Shown here: piece after piece, positions 28,415-29,642 of the stretch
How positions within the stretch are numbered: position 1 is the stretch's first letter
How the letters are laid out: the number at the start of each line of letters is the position of its first letter
Virus record (IMG/VR): IMGVR_UViG_3300009285_001913
Coordinates: 1-29,642 of that record
Length of the DNA stretch: 29,642 bases
Direction: 5' to 3' (one strand)
Source of the DNA: a virus
The notes under the pieces: generated by a model
Databases searched by the model: none
What the model was told of the DNA's origin: nothing
What the model saw: only the letters and a program-made list of their open reading frames with translations
Position numbers and translations under genes: made by a program

Positions 28415-29642
28415 CGAGCACCCTCACGGATCGACTGAGCAACGCCTTCGCCGGCGGGGCGGCGATCAAGTCGCCGTGCCGGGTGGCGTCGACGGCCAAC
28501 CTCACGCTGTCCGGCTACCAGACGGTTGACGGCATCGCGCTCGGGGCGTCGGACGCGTCGAACGACATGAACCTCCGCATCCTTGTCCGCAACCAGACCA
28601 ATTCGAGCGCGAACGGCATCTACGTCATGGGCTCGGGAACGTGGTCGCGGGCCAAGGACTTCGACGGCACGGGCGACGCTTATCAGGGCACCGTCGTCTA
28701 CGTCAGCACGGGAGCGTCGCAGGGCGGCGGCTTCTATCAGGTCACGACCACCGATCCGATCATCCCGGACACGAGCACGGCCATCACGTTCACGGCGGCG
28801 GATGTGATCGCTGCGGAAGCGGCGGCGTCATCGGCGGCGGCTTTCGCGGCGTGCGCCGCCGTCGCGGCGGCGTCGGCCTATGTCGCTGCGGGCTCGGCTT
28901 ACGTTGCGGCCGGATCGGCCTATGTGGCCGCCGGCAGCGCCTATGTCGCTGCTGGCTCGGCTTACGTGGCTGCGGGCTCGGCCTATGTCGCCGCAGGTTC
29001 CGCCGAGGCGTTCGCTGCATGCTCCATTTCGGCGGCATCCTCGGCGATCACGGCGGCCTCGTCGGCGGCGTCGTTCGCCTCGTGCGCTAATGTTGCGGCG
29101 GCGAGCGCGTACGTCGCTGCGGGTTCCGCCTATGTTGCGGCGGCATGCGCATTCGCTGCGCAGGCGTCCATTGCCGCGTTCGCGTCATGTGCGGCCGTCG
29201 CGGCGGCATCCGCGTATGTTGCGGCATCGAGTGCCTATGTGGCGGCCGGGTCGGCCTATGCCGCCGCTGGCTCGGCTTACGTGGCTGCGGGCTCCGCATT
29301 TTCGGCGGCATCATGTGCTTACGTTGCGGCCGACTCAGCGGAAGCGTTCGCCGCCTGCTCGATCTCGGCGGCGTCGTCGGCGATTTCGGCCGCTTCGTCG
29401 TCCATCACGGCCGCATCGTCGGCGATCGTGGCGGCTGCGTCGGCGGCGTCGTTCGCGTCATGCGCGGCGGTGGCGGCGGCCTCGGCTTATGTCGCGGCCG
29501 GATCGGGCTACGTGGCGGCAGGTTCAGCGTACGTCGCGGCGGGTTCGGCCTACGTCGCGGCGGGATGCGCATACGTGGCCGCCGCATGTGCTTACGTGGC
29601 CGCCGCTTGCGCGGCGGGCGGCGGATTTTCCGCCGTGCGCTG
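28411..29642 (+). CDS. Tail fibre protein, 3' end beyond the window
   Basis: At least 410 residues, open to the last base. The N-terminal part has a domain common in phage tail fibres: VASTANLTLSGYQTVDGIAL, VRNQTNSSANGIYVMGSGTW, GTGDAYQGTVVYVSTG and FYQVTTTDPIIPDTSTAITF (residues about 25-130). From 28813 a run of Ala-rich heptads forms a shaft, then a Gly-rich turn (AAGGGFSAVR) begins what may be the next domain. The receptor-binding tip is not in the window. The start overlaps the previous gene as ATGA. The protein joins host recognition to the tail nozzle, and lies next to copy B of the glycosyltransferase-like protein. Confidence 0.85.
   Translation, partial: MTSTLTDRLSNAFAGGAAIKSPCRVASTANLTLSGYQTVDGIALGASDASNDMNLRILVRNQTNSSANGIYVMGSGTWSRAKDFDGTGDAYQGTVVYVSTGASQGGGFYQVTTTDPIIPDTSTAITFTAADVIAAEAAASSAAAFAACAAVAAASAYVAAGSAYVAAGSAYVAAGSAYVAAGSAYVAAGSAYVAAGSAEAFAACSISAASSAITAASSAASFASCANVAAASAYVAAGSAYVAAACAFAAQASIAAFASCAAVAAASAYVAASSAYVAAGSAYAAAGSAYVAAGSAFSAASCAYVAADSAEAFAACSISAASSAISAASSSITAASSAIVAAASAASFASCAAVAAASAYVAAGSGYVAAGSAYVAAGSAYVAAGCAYVAAACAYVAAACAAGGGFSAVR
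28813..29610 (+). repeat. 38 uninterrupted 21-bp/heptad repeats in the tail fibre
   Basis: Read from 28813 in steps of 21 bases the fibre has 38 heptads with no phase slip. The most frequent unit is AYVAAGS; variants are AAVAAAS, AEAFAAC, SISAASS, AITAASS and AASFASC. Position 7 is Ser or Cys in every unit; Cys fills it 11 times. Only a few charged residues occur in 266. Codons for the same unit vary (GCC TAT GTC / GCT TAC GTT / GCG TAC GTC), so the peptide pattern is kept while the DNA has drifted. Confidence 0.92.

Noticed and set aside
28813-29610. CRISPR-like or satellite repeat array
   Set aside because: The 21-base units are contiguous, diverged by synonymous codons and fully in frame; no spacers exist. 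It is a protein repeat.
1-29642. Integrase, attachment sites, tRNA genes, lysis genes, transposons
   Set aside because: I looked for recombinase motifs, cloverleaf-like segments, endolysin or holin pairs and terminal inverted repeats and saw none that I could support.

Overview
This window looks like the late (structural) half of a short-tailed, T7-like phage or prophage from a GC-rich, probably alphaproteobacterial host. Every gene I can support lies on the + strand. From 12,974 onward the order is that of the T7 virion genes: portal, scaffold, major capsid protein, tail tubular A, tail tubular B, a gp13-position GNAT-like protein, a gp14-like internal protein, two large internal/ejection proteins, and tail fibre. 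I see no integrase, repressor, polymerase, lysis gene, tRNA or CRISPR array, so lifestyle cannot be judged. The host guess rests on base composition and general protein resemblance only.

Layout. (1) 1-2,578: small accessory genes, several rich in cysteine pairs. One small phage protein is interrupted by an in-frame TAA, and a 34-bp exact direct repeat covers two gene starts. (2) 2,579-2,655: a gap with three inverted repeats and a weak promoter candidate. (3) 2,656-3,692: a NusG/RfaH-like protein and the small terminase subunit. (4) 3,689-7,949: a sugar cassette with a CBS-domain sugar-1-phosphate nucleotidyltransferase, an N-acetyl sugar amidotransferase, a family 2 glycosyltransferase and a compact NeuA-like cytidylyltransferase, plus two small unknown genes. 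(5) 7,959-9,914: small beta-rich proteins, two of them paralogues. (6) 9,918-10,784: a possible glycosyltransferase-like protein, followed by the large terminase (10,781-12,355). (7) 12,352-17,303: two small proteins, portal, small genes, scaffold, a 35-residue membrane peptide and a radical SAM enzyme. (8) 17,304-18,763: a promoter candidate, major capsid protein, a small partner gene and a strong terminator. (9) 18,779-28,414: tail and internal virion proteins, ending in a second copy of the 9,918 protein family. (10) 28,411-29,642: tail fibre, cut off by the window end, with 38 uninterrupted Ala-rich heptads.

How the genes may work together. The sugar genes lie between the two terminase subunits and join their neighbours by ATGA/GTGA overlaps, so they should be made late, with virion parts. 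A PtmE-like nucleotidyltransferase, a PtmG/PseA-like amidotransferase and a PtmB/NeuA-like CMP-sugar synthetase are all components of nonulosonic acid (legionaminic/pseudaminic) pathways. The paired proteins at 9,918 and 27,497 have motif spacing that resembles MptE/DUF115 and GT42 sialyltransferase-type folds. My leading hypothesis is a phage-encoded, late-expressed glycan module that decorates the virion or the host surface with a nonulosonic-acid-like sugar, with the radical SAM enzyme as a possible extra modifier. The NusG-like protein at the head of this long operon could act as its processive antiterminator. These functional links are inference; the gene identities are firmer than the pathway.
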